Below are positions 34,627 through 43,811 of a DNA stretch of 64,000 nucleotides, in pieces; within the stretch, counting starts at the first letter, position 1, and every line of letters starts with the position of its first letter. The translations under genes were made by a program, and so were the position numbers. The DNA lies in assembly GCA_963798775.1 (NCBI GenBank), contig CAWCUK010000005.1, positions 62,001-126,000 of the forward strand, in the 5' to 3' direction. The notes beneath the pieces were generated by a model. The model was not told where the DNA came from. It did not search any database and was given only the letters and a program-made list of their open reading frames with translations. This DNA is from CAWCUK01 sp963798775 (lineage in GTDB: Bacteria > Bacteroidota > Ignavibacteria > Ignavibacteriales > Ignavibacteriaceae).

Positions 34627-37488
34627 TTAGTCGCCTTTTTTTGCTTCTTTATTTTGAAACTCAGCTTCTTTTTCTTCTTTATATTTCAGTTTTACTGTTA
34701 TTACTTGATTTGGCTTCAATTTTATTTTAAATGAATTATTCACTAATGTTAAAGATGAATCATCTCCGCCGAAATAATTAGAAACAGCAGCCTTAGCCGC
34801 GGAAAATAGATCGGATGTAATTTCAGCGCTTTCAGATTTTGTATTATTTACATTCTGCAGCCGAAGCAGCATCGCATCTTCCTTAGATTGACTAACAATA
34901 TTTAAAAGCAGAATGTTTTCATTGCTAATTTTCAAAAAACTTTTCTCGGCCGGTTTAGATTTGTACCAGCTTTTCCTTACTATAGGAATTGTATTTTCCT
35001 CCCAGCCGAAACGGGAAGTGAATGATGGATTAAATTTTCCTTTTTGATTAGTGAAACTGAAGCGCAAAGTTAATTCTTCATTATTTACCTCATTGCGGTT
35101 CCAATCTTTCGGGAAATTATTTACAATATTTGGAATGAGTACTCCACTTGAATCTCCTTTTATATTTCTGATTCTTATAACTCTATTATCAACCGCGCTC
35201 CAACTGATTGTTTGAGTATCATTAAATTGAGCAGCGCTTCTTCTAATAGAAAAAGCAGCTGTATCAACTCCGGGAAGAATATCTTTTGAAGGTTCAGCAA
35301 ATCCACCCAATAATTCAACTATGTTTTTGTGAGCATTTAAATCAAACGGAAAAGCGATACCGTATTCTTCAAATTTTTCCGGAAATTTTAACGCGGTTAA
35401 ATCAATTTTATAATTTACATCAACCTTGTCTAAGCCTCTCCAGAGTGTATAATCGGAAGATTTGAACAAACTATCATTCCAACTTATTCTTAAAATAATT
35501 CGTACCGGCGATTCATCAATTATTTTTATTTCTGTGTTATCAAAATTAACCGATTTATATTTCTGCTGATTTTGAAACCGTTCAACGATTGGAATACCGA
35601 ATGGAAGTGCAGCGAATTTATTAATTAATTTTCTGTCCGATTTTTTATCAACTATAGAAGTTATATTTCCGCTCGCTTTATCAAATGTTATTTTATAAAA
35701 GTTATTCTCTATAGATGAATCCGATGATTTTTGAAGATAACCGGTTTCTATTTTAGTTTTATTTGTCGGCTGAAGTCTAAATTTCCTAAATCCAAAAGAA
35801 GGAAGGCTGTCGGCAACGAAGAATAATTTATATCCTTCCCGGAAACTTGGAATAACTTTATTTGTTGTTAAATCAATTACTTCATACTGCTGCGTTTGAT
35901 TTTCGGGAAATTGAATTTCGACCGGTGTACTTCGTTTCCACGATAAAGTATTAAAAACATAAATGCCTTCCCCTTCAAAACTTTCTTCATTTTTAGTTAA
36001 TTTATAAATAGATCGTTCAAGTAGGGCTTCGGTATTATAAAACGCGTCATCTACATCTTCGCCGCGGTAATCCATTGTAATTTTATTTTCTTCGGGATTC
36101 CCGTAACCATACTCAAGCCCGCTCCCATGGCCGTCGAAGTTTAGTAATGAATTATAAACTTTATCAATTTTTGGAGTTAGAGGAATTTGTTTTTTATCAA
36201 GAATCCAATTTAAAGCGGATAGTTTTTGCGCGGATAATATTTGGCTCTGAATCCATTTTGTTTTTTTATTTCGTACAGGTTCTCCTTGCGAAGTTATATC
36301 CCAGGGCGAAGTCATATCACCTTTTAAAACCTGGAGAGAATTTTCATATTTTGAATTAAATTTCTCGGCGAACTCGGAAATATTTCCTATTACAAATTTT
36401 GGATAAGCATATTCTTCATTCCATTTTTTTGCAGCTAAATATTGATCGGTTGCTACGCCTACATTATCCATATAAGCCGAGATAAGAAGAATCATATTAT
36501 AAGGATAACCTTTCGCTTTTAGCTTATTAATTTTTGTCCATAATCTATTTTCAACCGCGGTATTACCTTTTTCCAAACCGTAGGATCTTCCCTCATTATA
36601 GGCTTCATTTATATATGAAGTTATTTTGCTTCCGTCAGGTGCTTCCCAATTAAAAGCCTTAGGCAAATTCCTCTGAAGATTATAATTATTATAAACTTCG
36701 TTTATTCCGTTTGCTAAAAATGTTACACCAATATTTTTTAATACTTCTGGGAGAAACCACGATTCGCCCGGAACATCATCAAAAACAGCGGCGTTAAATT
36801 TAATCCCGTATTCTCTTTTATATTTTTCCGCAAGTGCCACGGATTGAATCATTTCTTCTTCACTAATTCTTCCCGTAAACGGATTGGAATAAACTGGGGA
36901 AACCGCGATACGCCCTTCTTTTATATAGTTTATCAATTTCATAAACATTTTGTGGGGACGCGAATTTTCGTACTGTTCCATCTGCCAAACTGTTTCTATT
37001 GTCCAGCTAAAGTCAGGATATTTATCGCATAACGATAAAACACTATCGATATTATTTACATGAATCTCCTTAACAATCGGTTGCGGATTTGTATAGCCAA
37101 TATCAGTATGAGCAAGTAAAGCAAGATGAAGTTCATAATGTTTTTGATGTTGAAGTTTAATACTGTTTTTTATTTTATTTCCATTTATTTGCAGTTCACA
37201 TTCCGCTTCAACATCTTTTATAAGTTCCGGAAGATAAATACTGTGGCGGCTTTGGCCGAATTTAATATTTTTTAGATCGAAATTATATTCTTTATTTCCT
37301 GCGGCTATTTTTAATTTCCCGTCAGAATTTTTTGTCTCATGCGAAAGAATAACAACATCAAATCTTTGCTTTAAGATTCCATCTATTTTTTTGAAATAGA
37401 AGGTTGAAGTAATATTAATAGAAGGAGCCTTTTCACTAACCGGAATTTCTATCTGAACATCATCAAGCGGTTTATTATCCGCGGTCAA
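34627..37488 (-). CDS. GH38 alpha-mannosidase-like enzyme, periplasmic, main part
   Basis: A 953-codon ORF that is the larger part of a GH38 enzyme; its N-terminus is at 37542-38144. The metal-binding His-x-Asp is in LALLAHTDIGYTNPQ, then FSWTIETVWQMEQY, IAVSPVYSNPFTGRIS, and NAAVFDDVPGESWFLP, with Asp as candidate nucleophile. Beta-rich GH38 C-terminal domains follow. The frame is open upstream of the first Met (FFGELYWQWGFYARLL) up to a T6 run at 37591-37596; one more base there joins the two pieces into about 1170 residues. Unlike the neighbouring GH38 it lacks a T9SS tail. Confidence 0.85.
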   Translation of the reverse strand: MTADNKPLDDVQIEIPVSEKAPSINITSTFYFKKIDGILKQRFDVVILSHETKNSDGKLKIAAGNKEYNFDLKNIKFGQSRHSIYLPELIKDVEAECELQINGNKIKNSIKLQHQKHYELHLALLAHTDIGYTNPQPIVKEIHVNNIDSVLSLCDKYPDFSWTIETVWQMEQYENSRPHKMFMKLINYIKEGRIAVSPVYSNPFTGRISEEEMIQSVALAEKYKREYGIKFNAAVFDDVPGESWFLPEVLKNIGVTFLANGINEVYNNYNLQRNLPKAFNWEAPDGSKITSYINEAYNEGRSYGLEKGNTAVENRLWTKINKLKAKGYPYNMILLISAYMDNVGVATDQYLAAKKWNEEYAYPKFVIGNISEFAEKFNSKYENSLQVLKGDMTSPWDITSQGEPVRNKKTKWIQSQILSAQKLSALNWILDKKQIPLTPKIDKVYNSLLNFDGHGSGLEYGYGNPEENKITMDYRGEDVDDAFYNTEALLERSIYKLTKNEESFEGEGIYVFNTLSWKRSTPVEIQFPENQTQQYEVIDLTTNKVIPSFREGYKLFFVADSLPSFGFRKFRLQPTNKTKIETGYLQKSSDSSIENNFYKITFDKASGNITSIVDKKSDRKLINKFAALPFGIPIVERFQNQQKYKSVNFDNTEIKIIDESPVRIILRISWNDSLFKSSDYTLWRGLDKVDVNYKIDLTALKFPEKFEEYGIAFPFDLNAHKNIVELLGGFAEPSKDILPGVDTAAFSIRRSAAQFNDTQTISWSAVDNRVIRIRNIKGDSSGVLIPNIVNNFPKDWNRNEVNNEELTLRFSFTNQKGKFNPSFTSRFGWEENTIPIVRKSWYKSKPAEKSFLKISNENILLLNIVSQSKEDAMLLRLQNVNNTKSESAEITSDLFSAAKAAVSNYFGGDDSSLTLVNNSFKIKLKPNQVITVKLKYKEEKEAEFQNKEAKKGD

Positions 37489-37541
37489 TAAGCGAGCATA
37501 AAATCCCCACTGCCAGTATAGTTCGCCGAAAAAACCAAACG

Positions 37542-38144
37542 TTAAATTGCTGTAGGAATTTCCAACTTTAACGAGCAGAAGATTTTTCCCTTTTTTAAAT
37601 TTATGTTAACAGTATCATTGTCTTTAACAGCATTTCTATTTTGATTTTTAGTGAAAATTTCTTCTCCATTTAAAATTATTTTCAATGAAGAATTACTTCC
37701 GGTTAATAATTTTACTTGCCTCTTATTCGGTGATTCTATATAAGCTGCGGCATAACCGGCTTTTGCTTCCCATATTTTCTCTACATTTTTTCCCGGCAAA
37801 TTCCAGCCGATTGAATTATTAAAATCAACAAAATTATTTTTATCAGTATGAAGAGGAATCCAACTTACTTTTCCCCTTTCTACCATTGCTTCATCTTCAA
37901 CTTTGCCTTCAAACGGCTGAACATTTTTCTCATCAATTTTATCGGCATCGGCGGGATTTCCGAAACCAAATGTCGGCTGTTCAAAAGGCCCCGCGACAAG
38001 CCAGACAGGAATAGAACCGTTTTCTTCCAATGGAATTTTTTGATTTACCTGCGAAAATATTTTTGATGAACTTATAGAAAAAATTAAAATCGTAAAACCC
38101 AGTTTTAAGATGAATAACCTTTTCGTCCTGTTTTTATTTTTCAA
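37542..38144 (-). CDS. GH38 enzyme, periplasmic, N-terminal part
   Basis: A 200-codon ORF giving the start of the protein continued at 34627-37488. It has a signal peptide (FILKLGFTILIFSISSSKIFSQ), so the joined enzyme should be periplasmic. The rest is a beta-rich PA14/jelly-roll-like domain (IPVWLVAGPFEQPTFGFGN, SLKIILNGEEIFTKN). The last residues KIFCSLKLEIPTAI arise from a frame change; in the other frame the same bases read NLLLVKVGNSYSN, the expected end of a ligand-binding beta-sandwich. The change sits in a homopolymer (37591-37596), which makes an indel error likely. Confidence 0.75.
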   Translation of the reverse strand: MKNKNRTKRLFILKLGFTILIFSISSSKIFSQVNQKIPLEENGSIPVWLVAGPFEQPTFGFGNPADADKIDEKNVQPFEGKVEDEAMVERGKVSWIPLHTDKNNFVDFNNSIGWNLPGKNVEKIWEAKAGYAAAYIESPNKRQVKLLTGSNSSLKIILNGEEIFTKNQNRNAVKDNDTVNINLKKGKIFCSLKLEIPTAI

Positions 38145-38165
38145 TTTATTGCCGATTATTTAATA

Positions 38166-39044
38166 TTATTTTAAAAAAATCATTTTTCTAATTTTGCTGA
38201 AACTATTCTTATCATTGGTGTATGTTAAACGGTAAAAGTAAATACCGCTCGCAATAGAGGACGCGTCAAAATGATAACTGAATTTCCCGGCTTGCTTTGT
38301 CCCGCTGAAAATTGTCGAAACTTCTTTTCCCAAAATATCATAAACTTTTAATGAAACTTTTCCTTCTTTCGGCAATGAAAAACCAATAGTTGTAACGGGA
38401 TTAAACGGATTCGGATAATTCTGTTTTAGAGAAAATTCTGCCGGTACCGAAATATTTTCAACTCCGCTAAAACCGGAAGGAACAACTTTTAAAGTTTTAA
38501 CTTCAAAAGGTTCAAAATTAAGAGGGACAGAATTTCCTATTACAGAAACCGAATTTACATTTTCTTCTACAGGTGTGGTTTCATAAGCCGTTGCAATATT
38601 TTCCGCGAAAGTAATAGTATCGCTTACCGGTTTATCAGCCGGATTAAAAAATCGTAAAATATAACCGCTGCCCTCTGCCGCCTTCTTCATGGTGCTGAAA
38701 ATTATTTTTGTATTTCCAGTTTCCGCAAATGTGAATTTATCTTCCGGCAAAAATCCTTCCTGATTTGGCGGAAGAAGTTTTGTATATAAAGGATGATTGA
38801 AATTGTAAGAAAAAATTGATGAATTGTCACCGCTAAAATTTTCTCCGTTTGACGTAAGCGCGTAATTTATTTCCATCAAGCCTTCGCCCGCCCTGTATTG
38901 AGTATTTACATCGTTATATGTAATTAACATTCTCAAAGAACCGTCGAATACGCCCGAAGGATTTGCGATTATCGAAGCGTTTTCTGTAGCTAAATTTATA
39001 TTTACATCAGAGGAAGAAATATTCATCCAACTTCTGCGCGGCAT
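38166..39044 (-). CDS. GH38 enzyme, extracellular, C-terminal part with T9SS tail
   Basis: A 292-codon ORF, the C-terminal part of the GH38 gene at 39007-41070. After a short out-of-frame start it reads SWMNISSSDVNINLATENASII, the typical GH38 beta domain, and ends in a T9SS sorting domain (KQNYPNPFNPVTTI, ending RKMIFLK). Deleting one base in CAGAAGTTGG (minus strand, near 39031) joins it to the upstream piece as HYAAQSWMN. The joined protein is about 970 residues. The T9SS tail marks it as a surface or secreted enzyme, in contrast with the two other GH38 genes. Confidence 0.82.
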   Translation of the reverse strand: MPRRSWMNISSSDVNINLATENASIIANPSGVFDGSLRMLITYNDVNTQYRAGEGLMEINYALTSNGENFSGDNSSIFSYNFNHPLYTKLLPPNQEGFLPEDKFTFAETGNTKIIFSTMKKAAEGSGYILRFFNPADKPVSDTITFAENIATAYETTPVEENVNSVSVIGNSVPLNFEPFEVKTLKVVPSGFSGVENISVPAEFSLKQNYPNPFNPVTTIGFSLPKEGKVSLKVYDILGKEVSTIFSGTKQAGKFSYHFDASSIASGIYFYRLTYTNDKNSFSKIRKMIFLK

Positions 39045-41070
39045 AATGATTTGTTTTAAATCCTCTCATTTCATCTTTGTAAATTTCCATTTGCCCGAAA
39101 GGAATTTCATAATGCAAAACCGGTGAAGCCAGATTAAAATTAAATTTATAATCAACAGATTGAAGCGATGTTACTTTAGGTTTATCAAAGCTGTTTTTGA
39201 ATATTATTTCTTTATTATCTGCCGGTAAAATAATCTCCATTTTAATCCAATTAGTTCCCGGCGCGCTTCCTTTTAGCACAACCCTTTGCAATACGGCGCC
39301 GCTGTCGCTCGCAATAACCTGCAGGCTTTTTGATCCGTCGCCGTTTAAGGAATAGCGATTAAAAACTCCATCGGTTTTGGTTAGTTCTTTGTTTAATTCT
39401 TTATCATAAACGCTTGTTATATCACCGTTGTTTTCATCAAATGAAACTTTATAAAAATTATTTTCCAGTACATTGCTATTAATTTGATTTGATATTTGAA
39501 GCGGATCTGATGAAGGAATAATTTTAAATATCTTGTAACCAAATGAAGGAATATTATTAGCGTTAAAAACTATATTGGAATCACTTAAAATTTGATAATT
39601 AATATTTTGATTTGTATAGGGATCATAAATATTAAAACCTTTTATTCCATTTTGTATCAATTCGGAAAGTGGAAATTTTATATATTCATTTCTATCTTTT
39701 CCCGATGAATTAAAAACAGCAAGAGAAAAATTATTACCGGTTTTAACTTCTTTTGAAATTGATTCAATTGAATTATTAATTATTGCCTCTGCGGTATCTT
39801 TAGCTGAAGTAATCCAGCCGACTTTTTTACTCCAGAATTCTTCATCGCCCGTACCATCAGCCGAACCGAGATTATGATCTTCATAAAGAAGGCTGTGATA
39901 GTAAGCTTCATTAATTTCATCAGCAGGATATGAACCGGTGTTTAATATCTCAGATAAGGATGAAAATTTTTCCGCATCCGGAAGTTTATTATGAGCTTGC
40001 CTGGCCAATGAAAAAGCGGTTGATGAAGACGGAGCAAAAAACCATGTCCACCAATTAGCAGCATCGCCTTTATATGTGGGAATTTCAGCAGAATATTTTT
40101 GTGAAACGTAATCAAAAAATTCGGACGGGGTAGCTATTATAAGTTTTGAATTGCCGTGATTTTGATTCCATGTTTTTACATTATTTATAATTGCTGTATT
40201 CACATCACCGTTATCTCCGGTTGCGCAATTAATATAAACTGCATCATAAGGATAATTTTCCGATTGGAGTTTTTTAAGCAGCGCGTCAATTTTATTTTGC
40301 ATTGAACTATAAGAAGCATAAACTTGATCGCTTATAGCACCTTCCAAATAAGCCCATTGTTTATCAATGCAGCGCCATACAAGAGTTTTTGTTCCGTCCT
40401 GTGCTTCCCAATTAAATAAATATGGAAGATTTGTAGTTTTAAAGAAATCACTAAAAGCCGAATTCATTGCAACCGAGAAATAAGGAATTTTACTCTTGCT
40501 TAACAACTGAGCAAATGCCCATGTAAATCCAGGAGTATCGTTTGTTAAAGCAGTTTTAAGAGGAATATTATATTTTCTTTTCAACTCTTGTGAAAAATAA
40601 AGAGCGCGGGTAAGTTCCTCGCTTCCGCAAAGGTCCGACTGCAGGCTAAACTGCAAAGCACCGATTTCAATATCTCCGTTTCTTACATAATTCATAAAAG
40701 AATCAACTACAGTTTGTGAACGGTCTTGTAAATAATATTTCAGCGCCCAGGAAATTTCTACAGTCCATTTAAACCTTTCTCCTTCATTTTCATTTTTAGT
40801 CGATTCGATTAATGACATTACTTTATCAAAGTTCTCTTCATGTTTTTGAATTGCTCCTTCAACAGTTGTTGTATAACCAACATCAGTATGCGAGAAAGGA
40901 ATTAAATAAACCTTCCAATCACGGTCGTATTGAGCTTTAGCGGGAAGAAATATTCCGCTGCACAAAAAGAAAAACAGAAAGAGAATTTTTCTTATGTTAA
41001 AAAGACAATCCAACCGAGAACCTGTGAATATCTCCGAAAATTTTTCCGTAAGGAATAAACGCATAATCAA
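39007..41070 (-). CDS. GH38 alpha-mannosidase-like enzyme, extracellular, N-terminal part
   Basis: A 687-codon ORF containing the catalytic domain of an exported GH38 enzyme. The metal-binding His-x-Asp is in YLIPFSHTDVGYTTT, then FKWTVEISWALKYYL, IEIGALQFSLQSDLCG and TALTNDTPGFTWAFAQLL, with Asp as candidate nucleophile. A signal peptide runs through ILFLFFFLCSGIFLPAKAQ. The ORF's first ATG overlaps the PorV-like gene by 74 bases and places 24 extra residues before the signal; TTG at 41013 is a likelier start. The final residues KLDEYFFL are out of frame; the protein continues in 38166-39044. Confidence 0.83.
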   Translation of the reverse strand: MIMRLFLTEKFSEIFTGSRLDCLFNIRKILFLFFFLCSGIFLPAKAQYDRDWKVYLIPFSHTDVGYTTTVEGAIQKHEENFDKVMSLIESTKNENEGERFKWTVEISWALKYYLQDRSQTVVDSFMNYVRNGDIEIGALQFSLQSDLCGSEELTRALYFSQELKRKYNIPLKTALTNDTPGFTWAFAQLLSKSKIPYFSVAMNSAFSDFFKTTNLPYLFNWEAQDGTKTLVWRCIDKQWAYLEGAISDQVYASYSSMQNKIDALLKKLQSENYPYDAVYINCATGDNGDVNTAIINNVKTWNQNHGNSKLIIATPSEFFDYVSQKYSAEIPTYKGDAANWWTWFFAPSSSTAFSLARQAHNKLPDAEKFSSLSEILNTGSYPADEINEAYYHSLLYEDHNLGSADGTGDEEFWSKKVGWITSAKDTAEAIINNSIESISKEVKTGNNFSLAVFNSSGKDRNEYIKFPLSELIQNGIKGFNIYDPYTNQNINYQILSDSNIVFNANNIPSFGYKIFKIIPSSDPLQISNQINSNVLENNFYKVSFDENNGDITSVYDKELNKELTKTDGVFNRYSLNGDGSKSLQVIASDSGAVLQRVVLKGSAPGTNWIKMEIILPADNKEIIFKNSFDKPKVTSLQSVDYKFNFNLASPVLHYEIPFGQMEIYKDEMRGFKTNHYAAQKLDEYFFL

Positions 41071-41956
41071 CTTTCAAATTAAAATAACCGAATGAAGGAG
41101 GAATAATTCCGATACCGAAAGAAGCTTCTCCAATATCTCTGTTAAATCTGTAGCCGCCCCGCAGAGCTAAAACATTAAGCAACTTTGCTTCAATTCCGGT
41201 ATTTACCCATTCATTATTATCAGTAGGGTGAACAAGATCAACCTCCGCTAATAAATTTATATTTTCTGTTTTTATAATTTCGTCACCTGCACTTAATCTA
41301 AACAAGAGCGGAGTTCTGTAAACTTGATTCACTAATTTCATATCAGGGCCAAAATGCTGAAGGGAAAATCCTAAATGAAGATCATGAAATCCGGTGTTAT
41401 AAATTGTGCCAATATCAAATAAGACATTTCCGATTGAATAATTATCAAGTTTTTCATTTACGTATTTTATCTGCGCGCCGATTGAAAGTTTATCAGTAAA
41501 TCTTCTAGCTACAGCCACGCCAAATAATAAATCGCCCGCACTCACCATTCGTCCTGTTCCGTCGGGCTGAAGTGCGGTTGTTTCTTCAAAATCTTTTATT
41601 GATAAAGAAACGGCGCTAACGCCTACAACAAAAGAACCGATAGGAAAGGCCGCTACTGCTGAATTATGAACGCTTTGAACAAGCCATTGGTCGTAAGAAA
41701 TATTTATTTCCGGTTTGGTTACATAAGCTATACCGGCTGAATTGTAGAAAACCGCATTCGCGTCTTTTATCGTTCCTGAAACAGCTTCTCCCATTGCTGA
41801 TTCGCGCGCGCCGTTTCCAATCTTTAAAAACTGCAGCCCAGCCGAACCGGCTTTGGAAAAAGTGAAACCATAATCAAGCTGAGCATAAATTTTATGCGGC
41901 AAAATTAATACGAGAAATAATATTATCGTCAGAAGAAAATTTTTCTTCATTTTCAA
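40997..41956 (-). CDS. PorV/PorQ-like outer-membrane beta-barrel protein
   Basis: A 319-residue outer-membrane protein with a signal peptide (FLLTIILFLVLILPHKIYAQ). The opening SAGLQFLKIGNGARESAMGEAVSG is the hallmark of the PorV/PorQ family of FadL-like barrels. DANAVFYNSAGIAYV and repeated amphipathic strands follow, and the last residue is an aromatic (VGLSF). PorV-type proteins serve as T9SS shuttle or attachment factors. Its position between a FlgD-tailed secreted protein and a T9SS-tailed GH38 suggests a dedicated export or anchoring partner. Its end overlaps the GH38 ORF. Confidence 0.88.
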   Translation of the reverse strand: MKMKKNFLLTIILFLVLILPHKIYAQLDYGFTFSKAGSAGLQFLKIGNGARESAMGEAVSGTIKDANAVFYNSAGIAYVTKPEINISYDQWLVQSVHNSAVAAFPIGSFVVGVSAVSLSIKDFEETTALQPDGTGRMVSAGDLLFGVAVARRFTDKLSIGAQIKYVNEKLDNYSIGNVLFDIGTIYNTGFHDLHLGFSLQHFGPDMKLVNQVYRTPLLFRLSAGDEIIKTENINLLAEVDLVHPTDNNEWVNTGIEAKLLNVLALRGGYRFNRDIGEASFGIGIIPPSFGYFNLKVDYAFIPYGKIFGDIHRFSVGLSF

Positions 41957-41961
41957 AATCC

Positions 41962-43791
41962 TTACTTAATAATTATTAAGGTACCTTTAGCAGAGCCTAC
42001 ATTTGACTCTACAGTCCAAAAATAAATTCCCGGCGCGGTTCTCTGCCTTGCGTCGGAAAGCTGCGTCCAAATTTCTTCACCGGAATTGGGATTATCGTGT
42101 TCTAAAGTTTTTACAATTTCCCCGGAACTTGTATAAATTCTTATTTTACATTGCGCGGGAAGATTCGTCCAAACAATATCATTCTCCGAGCCGCTTGTCG
42201 GGAAACCTGAAACTTCTTTAAATGGATTTGGAAATACTTTTACATTTAATGCGTTTTCGGCTGCCTGCCTTGATGCTTGTACAGCTTTTTCATTTCGATT
42301 TGTAAAACCGCTTTCGTTTCCCGCGGAATCAACCGAGGTAACCGCGTAAAAATATCCCGCGCCCAGGCTTATATCCTTATCCTCATAAACCCAAACATTA
42401 TTTTTATCATCGTAGTAGGTATTTATATCGAAGGTTTTCTCCGGCCTAATCGCGCGCAGAAGCTTATATGGCCCGATAAAGGATTTTTCGCTTCTATAAA
42501 CATTATAACTTTTAAAATTGTTTTTACCTGTTAATGGATTTGAATAATTTTTTTCCATCGGCTCCCATTTAATCGCAATCGATTTATTATTCGGAACCGG
42601 GATAATTGAAATATCGGGAGAAGGCGGAGGAACAGCATTCAGCTTAAAATTGTTATCGTAAACTTTTTGAGCTAAATCCATTGTACTTTTTAATGAATCC
42701 AATCCGGCGGTCAGTTTACTTTGAGCTGATAATCCTTCCAGTGCGGTTTCCAAAGGAATTCCGTTTACGCCTTCGGCAACAACTATATTTATAGTTCCGT
42801 CGGCAGGAATATTGTAAGGCCCGTCCGCCATAAGCATAAAAGGAGATAATTTTTCTCCCGGCGAGGCTTGAAGAGATTTATCTTTGCCTGATAAAATATC
42901 ATACATTTTAGTGGGAGTTGAACTCGTAATGGATAAGAATCTTTCGTTATTTAATATTTGAGCCCATAAAACAGTGGAAAGTTGTTTCTTGCCATCAGCA
43001 GCAGCATCAGCATACAGTATTGAAAATCCGGCGTAACCGGGAGTTCTAAGTTCATCTTCGGATGCTAAATAATTTCCGATATCATTCGGTAGACTAAAAT
43101 TTGGTGTGTTATCCCATGAAAAGAGCATTGCCCTGCTCGAATCATAATCTACAAGATCATCGGTTCTGTTAAAATCATCGCCCCAGCCGTTATGCACTAC
43201 AAAATCTTGATAACTCGGCCGTATTAAATACGGAAAGCCGATATAAACATCTGAAACAGCGGCGGAATTATTATTAGTAATAGTATATGAAATGATTATA
43301 AAATTATTTAATCCCGGGAAACTCCATTGACGGCTTACTCTTTTCACGTTAATATTTTCGGTTGTGGTCCATTCTGCCGTAATTTTTTGTTCGGCTTCAT
43401 CAGGATTATAATCTGCAGAGCCGATAAAATTATCTTCTTCATTTATCTTTTGAAAAGTTCCTTTATCAACGTAAGAAAAAGGGCCGTTTTCGGTAAAGAA
43501 AATCGAACCGTCATTCCTTTTTCCGCCGATCCACATTCCTTCGCCAAGCATGTATGAGCGTTGGTTGTCTTTATTTAAAACCGATGGGCCGCCGGGCCAA
43601 TCCATACTCGGATAATATTGAAAACGGTTTGTAGGATCAGGCGCGCCGATTGTTCCGTCATCCTTCATTGTTTCCCACAGCTTTCCGCGGTTATGAATTA
43701 AAAATTCGGCATTTCTAACTTGCGCTTTTCCAATTGAATTTATTAAAAGGAAAAGCATGATTAATAAAATCGGCTTAAATGAAATTTTCAT
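41962..43791 (-). CDS. Secreted beta-rich protein with fibronectin and FlgD/T9SS-type C-terminus
   Basis: A 609-residue exported protein. A signal peptide (ILLIMLFLLINSIGKAQ) is followed by about 360 residues of beta-rich sequence containing the segments WSFPGLNNFIIISYTITNN and DVYIGFPYLIRPSYQDF. A fibronectin type III-like segment then occurs (IPVPNNKSIAIKWEPMEKN), followed by a C-terminal FlgD/T9SS-like domain (VKVFPNPFKE, IRIYTSSGEIVKTL, APGIYFWTVES). Genes of this kind commonly sit between a TonB receptor and a PorV-like protein in Ignavibacteria, as here. In this locus it occupies the position where a SusD lipoprotein would stand in Bacteroides, but it bears no SusD similarity. Its function is unknown. 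Confidence 0.78.
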   Translation of the reverse strand: MKISFKPILLIMLFLLINSIGKAQVRNAEFLIHNRGKLWETMKDDGTIGAPDPTNRFQYYPSMDWPGGPSVLNKDNQRSYMLGEGMWIGGKRNDGSIFFTENGPFSYVDKGTFQKINEEDNFIGSADYNPDEAEQKITAEWTTTENINVKRVSRQWSFPGLNNFIIISYTITNNNSAAVSDVYIGFPYLIRPSYQDFVVHNGWGDDFNRTDDLVDYDSSRAMLFSWDNTPNFSLPNDIGNYLASEDELRTPGYAGFSILYADAAADGKKQLSTVLWAQILNNERFLSITSSTPTKMYDILSGKDKSLQASPGEKLSPFMLMADGPYNIPADGTINIVVAEGVNGIPLETALEGLSAQSKLTAGLDSLKSTMDLAQKVYDNNFKLNAVPPPSPDISIIPVPNNKSIAIKWEPMEKNYSNPLTGKNNFKSYNVYRSEKSFIGPYKLLRAIRPEKTFDINTYYDDKNNVWVYEDKDISLGAGYFYAVTSVDSAGNESGFTNRNEKAVQASRQAAENALNVKVFPNPFKEVSGFPTSGSENDIVWTNLPAQCKIRIYTSSGEIVKTLEHDNPNSGEEIWTQLSDARQRTAPGIYFWTVESNVGSAKGTLIIIK

Positions 43792-43811
43792 AATTTAAAC
43801 TCATAATTTCT

